Shown piece after piece: positions 53,663 through 62,142 of a stretch of 64,000 bases of DNA (its first letter is position 1; each line of letters starts with the position of its first letter). Under the pieces are notes generated by a model. It ran no database searches, was not told where the DNA came from, and saw only the letters and a list, made by a program, of their open reading frames with translations. The stretch spans positions 186,001-250,000 of the forward strand of contig NZ_JAGSOJ010000003.1 of NCBI RefSeq assembly GCF_023684385.1, read 5' to 3'. The translations under genes and the position numbers were made by a program. This DNA comes from Oceanirhabdus seepicola. GTDB lineage: Bacteria > Bacillota > Clostridia > Clostridiales > Clostridiaceae.

Positions 53663-53724
53663 TAATTATAGGAGGAGAGTTATAGTTAAAGTTATAACTA
53701 TAATTTTAGTATATACAAAAAACA

Positions 53725-54093
53725 TTAAAAATATTTTTTATCTTTGTGGATATCCTCTAGCTTATTGATTTTTTTTATATAAAAGAAATAGATGAATAAT
53801 CTAAATATACAGATGAAACATATAAAAAATATTAACACATAACAGTTATCAATATTACCTTTGTGTAAATAAAAAATTATTAATAACAAAGAAATAAAAA
53901 TTAAAAATAAACATTTCATATAGTGAAACATTGAATTAAGAGGTTCGCCTAAACCTTTGCTTTTTTTTCACTTCTGGTAATTTACATAACAATCCTTATG
54001 AAAAAAAGATGGAGTAAAAAAAAGTAAAGCGAGTACTAAATTGTTCTTAGTCTTAATTTCTTTGTTACAAATTCTACAAACAATTTTTTCCAT
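53725..54093 (-). pseudogene. Small zinc-ribbon/two-helix membrane protein gene with in-frame TGA
   Basis: The frame begins MEKIVCRICNKEIKTKNN at ATG 54093 after GGTGGTGAT, with CxxC and later HKDC that could hold zinc. At codon 42 (53968-53970) a TGA follows YQK. The same frame then stays open for 81 more codons through KKSKGLGEPLNSMFHY and two membrane helices. Either the gene is broken by one nonsense change, or only the 41-aa product is made, or UGA is read through. The context does not resemble a known selenoprotein, so a broken gene is the default reading. Confidence 0.45.
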
Positions 54094-54250
54094 GTTTTTT
54101 ATCACCACCGAATATATTTAATACTCATAATCACTATTATATTATAACATACCTACCATTAAATATGTTATAATAATGTCTTATTTATAACAAAAAAACA
54201 ATATAAACATATTCTATAATATAAATAATTAGTTGGCTAAGGAGTATTAG

Positions 54251-54529
54251 ATGAAAATAAAGTCAAAGTTAAGGGTTGAGGCTATGGAACTGTTGTTTAG
54301 AGGGAGAAAATTTTATAGAGAACTAAGCTATAAAAAAGGGGGAAAGTTAATGAAAGGTAGTGATGTGGAAGAGGTTCAAAAATCACTAAATAAAAAAGGT
54401 TATAAGTGTAAAATAGATTCAATATATGGTGTAGAAACACAGGAGGCTATTAAAAAATTTCAATATAATAACTGTATTAAAGTTGATGGAATAGTTGGCA
54501 AAATTACATGGAAAACGTTATTTAATTAA
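54251..54529 (+). CDS. Small peptidoglycan-binding-domain protein
   Basis: A 92-aa protein. The C-terminal 60 residues form a PG_binding_1 repeat (VEEVQKSLNKKGYKCKIDSIYGVETQEAIKKFQ, VDGIVGKITWKTLF). The N-terminal 30 residues are basic with no signal peptide, so how it meets the wall is unclear; it may be spore-related or released. GGAG precedes the ATG. Confidence 0.8.
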   Translation: MKIKSKLRVEAMELLFRGRKFYRELSYKKGGKLMKGSDVEEVQKSLNKKGYKCKIDSIYGVETQEAIKKFQYNNCIKVDGIVGKITWKTLFN

Positions 54530-54736
54530 CAAAAAAAGAAGGGGGGATTAAATTTGCAAAATATTTAAATTTCCTTTTCTTTTTTAAAATCAATGATATA
54601 TATATAAGTTGATTTCCTTGAAAAAATTCATGTATTGGTTTATTATTACTGTGTTAAGTGTATTATATAGTAGGTTCAGTTTATAATTATATATGACAAA
54701 ACTATATGAAAGAATAGAATTAAGGAGTGATATGCA

Positions 54737-55024
54737 ATGAAGAAAATTACATATAAACAACTTGTTGAAGAGATTATCTCTAATTTTGAAGCACCTATCA
54801 GTTTATTAGAAGTTATTGGTGATAATTCAAGATTAATCAACGGACTACCAATAACGTATCTGCTAAGATATATATCTAAAAATGATGATAACAATGAAGA
54901 GAAGATAGATGAATATTTTGTAAAGCATATAAATAATACTCTTCTTAAGATTGAAAAAGATGATAGAGTATTTATTTTAGAGCAAGACAGTAGTGATAAT
55001 GTTTTAAATTTTGATATTGGATAA
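54737..55024 (+). CDS. Hypothetical protein
   Basis: A 95-aa soluble, mostly helical protein starting MKKITYKQLVEEIISNFEAP, with an acidic C-terminal half. AAGGAG lies at good spacing. No family or motif recognised. Not obviously linked to the PTS genes that follow. Confidence 0.65.
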   Translation: MKKITYKQLVEEIISNFEAPISLLEVIGDNSRLINGLPITYLLRYISKNDDNNEEKIDEYFVKHINNTLLKIEKDDRVFILEQDSSDNVLNFDIG

Positions 55025-55051
55025 ATTAATGCGATGATTGTCGAAAAGTAG

Positions 55052-55080
55052 TTGAAAAATTACAAAGGTTCTGTTAGAAT
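55052..55080 (+). promoter_or_regulatory. ptsG promoter
   Basis: TTGAAA (55052-55057), 17-base spacer, TAGAAT (55075-55080). The layout is repeated before crr. Confidence 0.7.
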
Positions 55081-55106
55081 GTAGAAAAGATGAAATTTGT
55101 CGAAAT

Positions 55107-55200
55107 AATGCGTGTTACTGATACGATCAGGCATGAGCGAAGGAATTATGTAGATATTACTATATCTCCATATTTTCTTCCTCATGCCTGTTTTATTTTT
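55107..55200 (+). promoter_or_regulatory. GlcT-type RAT antiterminator and overlapping terminator of ptsG
   Basis: The ribonucleic antiterminator CGTGTTACTGATACGATCAG (from 55111) closely matches the ptsG RAT bound by GlcT in Bacillus. It overlaps the left arm of a terminator, AGGCATGAG (55129-55137) with CTCATGCCT (55181-55189) and a T-run. Binding of unphosphorylated GlcT would block the terminator when glucose is transported. Confidence 0.88.
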
Positions 55201-55266
55201 TCTAATTTTATCTAACTGTTGCAACGGTTAATAATTTATAATTTTATAATGAAAAGGAGAATTATA

Positions 55267-56784
55267 ATGGGTAAAAAGGTTTTTGGTGTTTTACAACAAG
55301 TTGGAAAAGCTTTAATGCTGCCGGTTGCATTATTACCTGCAGCAGGTATATTACTTGCACTAGGTTCTATGTTTCAAAATCCACAGTTTCTAGCTTCTGC
55401 TCCAATGTTTGAAGTAGCTTGGTTCCAACAAATTGCATTAGTTATGAAGGAATGTGGGGGAATTGTTTTTGCAAATTTACCATTACTATTTGCAGTTGGT
55501 GTGGCTGTTGGTCTTGCAGGTGGGGAAGGCGTAGCAGGTATTGCTGCAATAGTTGGTTTCTTAATTATGAATAAAACTATAGGTATATTAGCAGGAGTAA
55601 CTGATCAAATGGTTAAAACTAATCCTGCTTATGCATCGGTATTAGGTATTAACACCCTTCAAACAGGGGTTTTTGGTGGAATAATTATAGGTGTTATAGC
55701 AGCAAGTGTATATAAAAAATATCATACTTTAGAATTACCACCATATTTAGGATTCTTCCAAGGAAAGAGATTTGTTCCAATAATGACTGCGTTAGTTGCA
55801 ATTTTAACAGGAATAATTATGACATTTATTTGGCCTTACATACAAGGTGGACTAACTGCGTTTTCACAAAATATGATAGACGCTAACAGAACAGTAGCAG
55901 CATTCGTTTTTGGTGTAATTGAAAGAGCATTAATACCATTCGGATTACATCATATATTCTATAATCCATTCTGGTTCCAGTTTGGTGAGTGGACTAATGT
56001 CGCAGGACAAGTATTTAATGGAGATTTTAATATTTTCATGGCTCAATATGAAGCAGGTGTTAATTTTACTGCTGGTACTTTTATGACAGGTAAGTATCCA
56101 TTTATGATGTTTGGATTACCAGCAGCAGCCCTTGCAATGTATCAAGAAGCAAAGACTAATAAAAAGAAAATTGCTGCAGGAATTTTAGCTTCAGCAGCAT
56201 TAACTTCATTCTTAACTGGCATAACGGAGCCAATAGAATTTACATTCTTGTTTGTTGCTCCAATATTATATGGAATACACTGTGTAATAGCTGGTTTCTC
56301 ATTCATGTTAATGGAAGTATTGAATGTTAAAATTGGTATGACTTTCTCAGGAGGGGTAATTGATTACTTACTATATGGGGTTATACCAAATAGAACAGCT
56401 TGGTGGTTGGTTATACCAGTAGGATTAGGGTTTGCGGTGATATATTATTTCGTATTCAGATTCGCAATCAGAAAATGGAATCTAATGACTCCAGGACGTG
56501 AAGAAGAAGATGATGAAGTTGAAATGAGTACAGAAGTAGTTCAAGGTGAAGAGTTGGCTGCTAAAGTGTTAGAGGCTTTCGGTGGGAAAGATAATATTTC
56601 TAAACTAGAAGCTTGTATAACTAGATTAAGAGTTACTGTAAATGATATATCTAAAGTTGATAAAGCTCAATTGAAAAAGCTTGGAGCAGCTGGTGTAGTA
56701 GAAATAGGGGATAATTTACAAGCTATATTTGGTCCTAAATCTGATACATTAAAAAGTCAAATAAAGAATATTATGAAAAGATAA
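55267..56784 (+). CDS. ptsG: Glucose PTS enzyme IICB
   Basis: A 505-aa permease. Residues 1-410 form the IIC membrane domain ([18 protein letters not shown], the [15 protein letters not shown] motif carrying the sugar-binding Glu). The C-terminal 80 residues form IIB with phospho-Cys450 in [12 protein letters not shown]. There is no fused IIA; that function comes from the separate crr gene 1.6 kb downstream. It imports and phosphorylates glucose, or possibly N-acetylglucosamine, but the GlcT-type leader favours glucose. Start ATG 55267 after AAGGAG. Confidence 0.93.
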   Translation: MGKKVFGVLQQVGKALMLPVALLPAAGILLALGSMFQNPQFLASAPMFEVAWFQQIALVMKECGGIVFANLPLLFAVGVAVGLAGGEGVAGIAAIVGFLIMNKTIGILAGVTDQMVKTNPAYASVLGINTLQTGVFGGIIIGVIAASVYKKYHTLELPPYLGFFQGKRFVPIMTALVAILTGIIMTFIWPYIQGGLTAFSQNMIDANRTVAAFVFGVIERALIPFGLHHIFYNPFWFQFGEWTNVAGQVFNGDFNIFMAQYEAGVNFTAGTFMTGKYPFMMFGLPAAALAMYQEAKTNKKKIAAGILASAALTSFLTGITEPIEFTFLFVAPILYGIHCVIAGFSFMLMEVLNVKIGMTFSGGVIDYLLYGVIPNRTAWWLVIPVGLGFAVIYYFVFRFAIRKWNLMTPGREEEDDEVEMSTEVVQGEELAAKVLEAFGGKDNISKLEACITRLRVTVNDISKVDKAQLKKLGAAGVVEIGDNLQAIFGPKSDTLKSQIKNIMKR

Positions 56785-56826
56785 ATGAGTACTAATTTTA
56801 TTTTATAATGGAATAAAATTTATTAA

Positions 56827-56868
56827 ATAGTCTATCGAGAAATTTAGTTGTCGATAGGCTATTTTTAT
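56827..56868 (+). terminator. Terminator after ptsG
   Basis: ATAGTCTATCGA pairs with TCGATAGGCTAT (one mismatch), then TTTTTATT. Confidence 0.8.
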
Positions 56869-57004
56869 TCTATTGAGATTTATACGGTTATTTGATTCTT
56901 ATATGTAGCAAAAAATAAAATTTTGGAGAATCTTCTGGGAAATATAAACTTTATGATGAATACATGGTATAATTAAAATGTACAAGCTGATGAGGAGGGA
57001 TTTT

Positions 57005-58180
57005 GTGAGAGGAAAGAAAATAATACTTTATTTATTGTTGATTTTTATTTGCTTTAATACTTTAAATGTTTTTGCAGATAAAGAAACTGATTTAAAAAAT
57101 AAAATTGATAGACTACGCAGAAATTTAGAAAATAATGAAGGAAATAAAAGTGAAATTGATAATTTGATGAATGATATTGAAGGTCAATTGGAGGATTTAA
57201 GTATAGAAATTGAGAAACTTGATTTTGAACTAGAAAAAATAAATAATGAGATAGAGAATAATGAAGCAAATATAAATAAACTTGAAATAGAAATTAATGA
57301 GCTTAATCAAGAATTAATTGAAGAAGAGAAAAAATTAGAAGAGAAAAAGAAAATATACTCCGAACAGACAAAGTTTTTATATACAAAAGGGATAAGTAGT
57401 CAATTAGAAATTATATTTTCTTCCAAAAGCTGGGATGCTTTTATGAGTAATGTCTCATTTACAAGAAAGTTGAGCGATCATAATAAGAAGTTATTTAATG
57501 AGATAACTGAAGGAATGGAGAAAATTGAAAGTAACAAAAAGAAATCAGAGGCATCAAAGAAAAATATTGAAGCTCTGGTAGCAGAAAATATTAAGAAGCG
57601 AGATGAAATTCAAGCTTCAAGAGATGTACAAGCAGATTTGGTTAATAAAGCTAAAGACAAGAAATCACAATATCAGGAAACATTAAGGGCATATAATATC
57701 CAAGAGACAAATGCTGAAAGAGAAATTAGAGCCGCTCAAAGACAATTAGCAATAATGAAAGAGAATGCTAACAAGAAACCAATAGATGTAGGGGATGTTA
57801 GTGGAGAAAATATTATAGCTTTAGCATCGAAGTTCTTAGGAGACCCTTATTATTGGAGTGGAACTAGACCTTATGATGGAACGTATGGTTCGAGTTTTGA
57901 TTGTTCTGGTTTAACACAATATGTATATAAACAATTTGGTATTACTACGGGAAGAACTACGTATGATCAAATTGACCATCCGAATGGAAGATATGTTGCT
58001 AGAGCAGATCTTAAACGTGGAGATCTTGTATTCTTTGGAACAAAAAGCAATCCGCATCACGTGGGAATATATATTGGGAACAATAGTTATCTCCATGCAC
58101 CAAGAACAGGTGATGTGATAAAAGTTTCTCCTATGACAAGACGTGATTATTTAGAAGGAAGAAGATTCCTACCAGATTAA
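57005..58180 (+). CDS. Secreted coiled-coil NlpC/P60 endopeptidase
   Basis: A 391-aa exported wall hydrolase. Signal peptide ending near NVFADKE, a long coiled coil at residues ~25-250 of the PcsB/CwlO type (DLKNKIDRLRRNLENN, EIENNEANINKLEIEINELN), and a C-terminal NlpC/P60 domain with Cys300 (SSFDCSGLTQ) and His352 (PHHVGIYIG). Proteins of this plan are activated by FtsEX during elongation or division and cut peptide stems; that control is inferred. The start is GTG 57005 after GAGGAGG. It has its own -10 (TATAAT near 56968) and is sandwiched between the two PTS units. Confidence 0.9.
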   Translation: MRGKKIILYLLLIFICFNTLNVFADKETDLKNKIDRLRRNLENNEGNKSEIDNLMNDIEGQLEDLSIEIEKLDFELEKINNEIENNEANINKLEIEINELNQELIEEEKKLEEKKKIYSEQTKFLYTKGISSQLEIIFSSKSWDAFMSNVSFTRKLSDHNKKLFNEITEGMEKIESNKKKSEASKKNIEALVAENIKKRDEIQASRDVQADLVNKAKDKKSQYQETLRAYNIQETNAEREIRAAQRQLAIMKENANKKPIDVGDVSGENIIALASKFLGDPYYWSGTRPYDGTYGSSFDCSGLTQYVYKQFGITTGRTTYDQIDHPNGRYVARADLKRGDLVFFGTKSNPHHVGIYIGNNSYLHAPRTGDVIKVSPMTRRDYLEGRRFLPD

Positions 58181-58191
58181 TTAAAAAAAAC

Positions 58192-58220
58192 TTGAAATAT
58201 TATTTGGGATTTGTTAAAAT
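58192..58220 (+). promoter_or_regulatory. crr promoter
   Basis: TTGAAA (58192-58197), 17-base spacer, TAAAAT (58215-58220), matching the ptsG promoter. Confidence 0.7.
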
Positions 58221-58250
58221 GTCTTTATAAGAAACTTGTCGAAAAATATA

Positions 58251-58340
58251 ATGCGTGTTACTGATTAGATCAGGCATGAGCAAAGAAAAGTATGATGTAT
58301 ATCATTAGAACTTTCTTTACTCGTGCCTTTTTTATTTTTT
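58251..58340 (+). promoter_or_regulatory. Second GlcT-type RAT and terminator, upstream of crr
   Basis: CGTGTTACTGATTAGATCAG differs from the ptsG RAT by two bases. The overlapping terminator pairs AGGCATGAG (58272-58280) with CTCGTGCCT (58320-58328), plus an inner AAAGAAA/TTTCTTT, then TTTTTATTTTT. So ptsG and crr are induced together by the same antiterminator. Confidence 0.88.
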
Positions 58341-58380
58341 ATTATATTTAACGTATAAGGGATTCAAGGGAGTGTGCACT

Positions 58381-58962
58381 ATGAGCAAAAATGTTTTTAG
58401 TATACTAAGTAAAATGTTTGGGAAAAAGCAAGGGAAAACAGTTGATAATTCATCAAGTAAAAAAACATCTGATGATATGAATATAAGTTCAAAAGAAACT
58501 AAAACTAGTACTGAAGAATTTATTTCACCATTGGAAGGGAGATTGTTAGAATTAAGCTCAGTACCTGATGTTGTATTCTCACAAAAAATGATGGGTGATG
58601 GATTTGCAATTGAACCAGCAAATGGGGAAATTGTGTCACCAATAACAGGAACTATAGCCACACTTTTTCATACAAAACACGCTATTGGTTTAGTTTCAGA
58701 TAATGGAAGAGAAGTTTTAATTCATTTTGGAATTGATACAGTTTCATTAAATGGCGAAGGGTTCACAGCTCATGTAAAGCAAGGAGATAAGGTTAATGCT
58801 GGAGATAAATTAGTTACTGTTGATCTAGAAAGCATTAAAGATAAAGTTCCATCTATTATTTCGCCTATTATTTTTACAAATTTAAAAGATGGAGAGAGTG
58901 TTGAAATTACTCCAAATAGAAAAGTTAGTTTAAAGGAAAAGGATATAGCTATTATTAAGTAG
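58381..58962 (+). CDS. crr: Glucose PTS enzyme IIA (soluble)
   Basis: A 193-aa protein with a 55-residue Ser/Lys-rich N-terminal linker and a EIIA-Glc domain. Phospho-His115 lies in EVLIHFGIDTV and the second active-site histidine, His100, in TKHAIGLV, as in Escherichia coli His90/His75. It passes phosphate from HPr to IIB of PtsG. Start ATG 58381 after AAGGGAG. The linker may be the relic of an ancestral IICBA fusion. Confidence 0.93.
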   Translation: MSKNVFSILSKMFGKKQGKTVDNSSSKKTSDDMNISSKETKTSTEEFISPLEGRLLELSSVPDVVFSQKMMGDGFAIEPANGEIVSPITGTIATLFHTKHAIGLVSDNGREVLIHFGIDTVSLNGEGFTAHVKQGDKVNAGDKLVTVDLESIKDKVPSIISPIIFTNLKDGESVEITPNRKVSLKEKDIAIIK

Positions 58963-59098
58963 AAACACATTAAAATTACGTCAAGTTAAAATCAAAAATA
59001 TATATGCTTAAATACTCACACACACGAATAAGTAATATATTAATGATTTACGAATGTATAATATTTTTAAATGAAAAATATAAATAGTGGAGGACGTT

Positions 59099-59941
59099 TT
59101 GTTAAGATATAAAATTATTAAAATCTTAAGTAATAATGTTGTTTTAGTATCTGGTGAAAAAAGTGATTATGTTCTTGTAGGAAAAGGTATTGGGTTTGGT
59201 AAAAAGAAAGGTAATTACCTAGAAGATGAGAAAAATATTGAGCAAAAGTTCATTTCAATAAAAGGTCTTGATAATAATGATTATGATAGATTCTTTATGA
59301 AGATTAATCCAAATATTATTGAAATAATACCGACTCTAATAAATATTGTAGAAGAAGAAATAGGAGAGAATTTGAGTTCAAATATCAACGTGGGCTTAAT
59401 TGATCATATTAACTTTGCTATTAAGAGGATAAGAGAAGGTATTGAAATTATTAATCCTTTTATGTTTGAAACTAAAGCGTTATATCCAGAAGAATATTCT
59501 GCTGCAGAAAAAATGGTTAATTTTTTAAATGAGAAATTGGATATTAATATTCCAAAGGATGAAATAGGATTTTTAACATTTTATATTTATTGTGGGCGTA
59601 CTGAGAAGAGTAAACAAGAAGCTCTTCATTATTCAAAAATGATGAGCGAAATTATTGATTTTTTAAACAAAAGAATAAATATCGAACTAAAAAAGGATTC
59701 TTTTGATTATAGAAGATTTATTATGCATCTTAGAGGTGTTAAGGATAGGGTTTTATACGATGAAACATTGAAAAACTCATTGCTTAATAAAATTAAAATA
59801 GAGTATCCGCTAGAGTTTAAAGTTGCATTTGAAATATCTAAAATAATGGAGCAATATTTAAAGAAGAAAGTTCCTTTAGATGAAGTAGGATTTATTACTA
59901 TGCATATTTATAAAATAATTACCAGGAAAAAGGTTACATAA
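59099..59941 (+). CDS. glcT: BglG-family transcriptional antiterminator, GlcT type
   Basis: A 280-aa antiterminator. Residues 1-58 form the RNA-binding CAT domain (IIKILSNNVVLVS, VGKGIGFGKKKGNYL), followed by PRD1 (DHINFAIKRIREGIEI, PEEYSAAEKM) and PRD2 (FIMHLRGVKDRVL, DEVGFITMHIYKI), each carrying conserved histidines that the PTS phosphorylates. It should bind the two RAT elements upstream of ptsG and crr. The start is TTG at 59099, five bases after GGAGG; no ATG is available. First gene of a unit with the membrane IIA-like protein and HPr. Confidence 0.92.
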   Translation: MLRYKIIKILSNNVVLVSGEKSDYVLVGKGIGFGKKKGNYLEDEKNIEQKFISIKGLDNNDYDRFFMKINPNIIEIIPTLINIVEEEIGENLSSNINVGLIDHINFAIKRIREGIEIINPFMFETKALYPEEYSAAEKMVNFLNEKLDINIPKDEIGFLTFYIYCGRTEKSKQEALHYSKMMSEIIDFLNKRINIELKKDSFDYRRFIMHLRGVKDRVLYDETLKNSLLNKIKIEYPLEFKVAFEISKIMEQYLKKKVPLDEVGFITMHIYKIITRKKVT

Positions 59942-60514
59942 ATGTTCTGGGCGGGAATAGTAATATTTATAATTCTTTATGTTTTCTATTCTAAGAAAAA
60001 AGAAGATTTTAAAATTTCAAATAATGATGATGAAGAAGTAGAAAGAACAATTGAAATAAAATCTTTTACCTATGGAAAGGTACTTGATATAACAGAAATA
60101 CCAGATGAGGTTATATCTTCAAAACTCTTGGGAGATGGTATAGGGATTCTTTCAAGTGGTGATAAAATATATTCACCAGTTGACGGGGTAATTTCCACTG
60201 TTTTTGCTTATAACAATTCACTGGTTATAAGATGTGATGAAAATATTGATATCATTGTTCATGTTGGAATTAATACTATGAATTTGGAAGGGCAAGGATT
60301 TGAGTGTTTTTGCAAAGAAGGAGATAGGGTTAAAGCCGGACAGTATATTATTGGATTTAATCCAGAAGTATTAGAAAAGAATAATATTCAACCAATAACT
60401 TATATTTTGATTAATAGTATTATTGATAATATGAGGATAATGAAAACTAAAAAAGAAAATATTACCTTAGGTGAGAGCTTAATGAGAATATATTATGAGA
60501 TGGAGGAATTATAA
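59942..60514 (+). CDS. Membrane-tethered EIIA-Glc-like protein
   Basis: A 190-aa protein with an N-terminal membrane helix (FWAGIVIFIILYVFY), an acidic linker and a EIIA-Glc domain. The phospho-acceptor His107 is kept (IIVHVGINTM), but the position of the second active-site histidine (His75 in E. coli) is Asn92 (YNNSLVIR). In E. coli, replacing His75 lets the protein accept phosphate but not donate it. So this may be a membrane phospho-sensor rather than a sugar-transport IIA. It begins directly after the glcT stop and is followed directly by HPr. Confidence 0.82.
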   Translation: MFWAGIVIFIILYVFYSKKKEDFKISNNDDEEVERTIEIKSFTYGKVLDITEIPDEVISSKLLGDGIGILSSGDKIYSPVDGVISTVFAYNNSLVIRCDENIDIIVHVGINTMNLEGQGFECFCKEGDRVKAGQYIIGFNPEVLEKNNIQPITYILINSIIDNMRIMKTKKENITLGESLMRIYYEMEEL

Positions 60515-60775
60515 ATGGAAAAATTAGTTAAAGTTTTAAATGAATCTGGTGTACATGCAAGACCGGCAGGTGCATTAGTAAAAGAAGCAAGTAAATTTGG
60601 ATGTGACATATTTGTAGAAGCAAAAGGTACAAAAGCTAATGCTAAATCTATAATGAATGTTATGTGCTTAGGATTAAAAAAAGATGACGAAGTTAAAATT
60701 ATCGCTGAAGGTTCAGATGCAGAAGAAGCAATTACTGCAATAAGCGAATTGTTTGATAACAAGTTTGGTGAATAA
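60515..60775 (+). CDS. ptsH: Phosphocarrier protein HPr
   Basis: An 86-aa HPr. Phospho-His14 in SGVHARPAG and the regulatory Ser45 in AKSIMNVM are present, so it can serve both PTS transfer and HPr kinase/CcpA signalling. It begins right after the preceding stop, with GGAGG upstream. Enzyme I (ptsI) is not adjacent, unusual for ptsH, and must be elsewhere. Confidence 0.95.
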   Translation: MEKLVKVLNESGVHARPAGALVKEASKFGCDIFVEAKGTKANAKSIMNVMCLGLKKDDEVKIIAEGSDAEEAITAISELFDNKFGE

Positions 60776-60807
60776 ACAGGGAAATAAATAGAAAAGTATA
60801 TTTCAGA

Positions 60808-60880
60808 GTGGAAAGTTGACAGTGGATAACGTCAACTTTCCACTTATTTTAAGCACATGGGTAGTGTGCTTTTTGTTTTT
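60808..60880 (+). terminator. Two tandem terminators after ptsH
   Basis: GTGGAAAGTTGAC (60808-60820) pairs perfectly with GTCAACTTTCCAC (60831-60843), then AAGCACA (60851-60857) pairs with TGTGCTT (60865-60871) followed by TTTTGTTTTT. Confidence 0.9.
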
Positions 60881-61223
60881 ATAAGAGTCTACCATTCCAA
60901 CCCCAATCAGAAACCTCTTGGAAAGTAATAAATATATTAGATTTAGGAATCGATAATTCACTTTCATATAATTCGCAAATTGATTCTGCCATCTTATCTT
61001 TGTTATTTCTAGGGGCGCTTCCAGATAGTTTTACATCTACAAAGGCTATATTATGAGAGTTCTCGCCGCCAAAAAACAGATTATAGTTATCTTCAAAACC
61101 AACCATAAGCCACTGTTCGCTTTTACCAGGTATAAGACTTATTAATTCACCTAGTTTTTGTTTTATTAAGGTTTCTTTTTCCTTAGTAAGAGAAATTGAT
61201 AGTTTAGAATTTATAAATGGCAT
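60879..61223 (-). CDS. MIF/tautomerase-superfamily protein
   Basis: A 114-aa protein starting MPFINSKLSISL; the Pro directly after Met is the catalytic base of tautomerase-fold enzymes. LMVGFEDNYNLFFGG, IAFVDVKLSGSAP and SNIFITFQEVSDWGWNG match macrophage-migration-inhibitory-factor-like proteins, which tautomerise phenylpyruvate in vitro. Start ATG 61223 after GGAGG. Monocistronic. The bacterial role is unknown. Confidence 0.88.
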   Translation of the reverse strand: MPFINSKLSISLTKEKETLIKQKLGELISLIPGKSEQWLMVGFEDNYNLFFGGENSHNIAFVDVKLSGSAPRNNKDKMAESICELYESELSIPKSNIFITFQEVSDWGWNGRLL

Positions 61224-61376
61224 GTATACCTCCAAAATTTATATTTAGTTTATTATATCATATTTTAAAATAATGACAAAAAAATCAAGGTAAATTAAAA
61301 AATGGAACATGTCAAATGGATGTGAGAATTCAAAATATTTAAACAACGTGATATAATTAAATTAGGAGGGATGATA

Positions 61377-62018
61377 ATGGATACAAATGTGAAGTACGTT
61401 AGAAAGAAGAAAATTGAAAGAACTGTAGAAAAACTTAAAAAGAATAATATGAATGCCGAGGTTTTTAATACACAAGAGGAATTATTAGATAGAATCAAGA
61501 GTATGTTAAGAGCTGACATGAAGGTAACCGTTGGAGGTTCAATGACACTCTTTGAATGTGGATTGATTGAGTTATTAAGAGAATCAAATATTAATTTCTT
61601 AGATAGATATAAAGAAGGATTAACATCTGATGAAGTAAGGGAAATATATATTGGAGCATTTAATTCTGATATGTATTTTACCAGTAGTAATGCTATCACT
61701 GAAGATGGATATCTTTTTAATGTAGATGGTAGGGGGAATAGGGTGGCTGCGATCACTTATGGACCTAAAAAAGTTATTGTAATAGTAGGTGCTAATAAAA
61801 TTGTAAGGGATGTAAATGAAGCCATACAAAGGAATAAAGAGATTGCGGCACCAGCTAATGCTAAAAGACTAAATAGGAAAACACCATGTGCAATTAGTGG
61901 TATTTGTCAAGAATGTTCTAGCAGTGAGAGGATATGCTGTAGTTATGTTCTAACAAAAAGACAGCTTGAAAAAGATAGAGTAAATATTTTTATTTTAGAA
62001 GAAAATCTAGGGTATTAA
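61377..62018 (+). CDS. LUD-domain (LutC/DUF162-like) protein
   Basis: A 213-aa protein. VTVGGSMTLFECGLIELLRE, MYFTSSNAITEDGYLFNVDGRGNRVAAI and KKVIVIVGANKIVRDVNEA are the LUD-domain blocks found in lactate-utilisation proteins LutB/LutC. A C-terminal cysteine cluster (CAISGICQECSSSERICC) suggests a metal or Fe-S site. It stands alone rather than in a lutABC operon, so the link to lactate is unproven. Start ATG 61377 is seven bases from AGGAGG. Confidence 0.87.
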   Translation: MDTNVKYVRKKKIERTVEKLKKNNMNAEVFNTQEELLDRIKSMLRADMKVTVGGSMTLFECGLIELLRESNINFLDRYKEGLTSDEVREIYIGAFNSDMYFTSSNAITEDGYLFNVDGRGNRVAAITYGPKKVIVIVGANKIVRDVNEAIQRNKEIAAPANAKRLNRKTPCAISGICQECSSSERICCSYVLTKRQLEKDRVNIFILEENLGY

Positions 62019-62142
62019 TTTTTTATCTGCTGCTACTTATGAATATAATATAACTTTGAATTAGGGGTTCTCCAAAGAGAGCTCCTTTTGTATTAATCTT
62101 ATTAATTAGTGAGATAATATAATAAGATTGAGAGGTGGAAAT

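Noticed and set aside
53968..53970. Calling the TGA in the zinc-motif small gene a selenocysteine codon.
   Set aside because: Context is Lys-rich and not a redox motif; no clear hairpin follows within SECIS distance. Kept as a low-interest question only.
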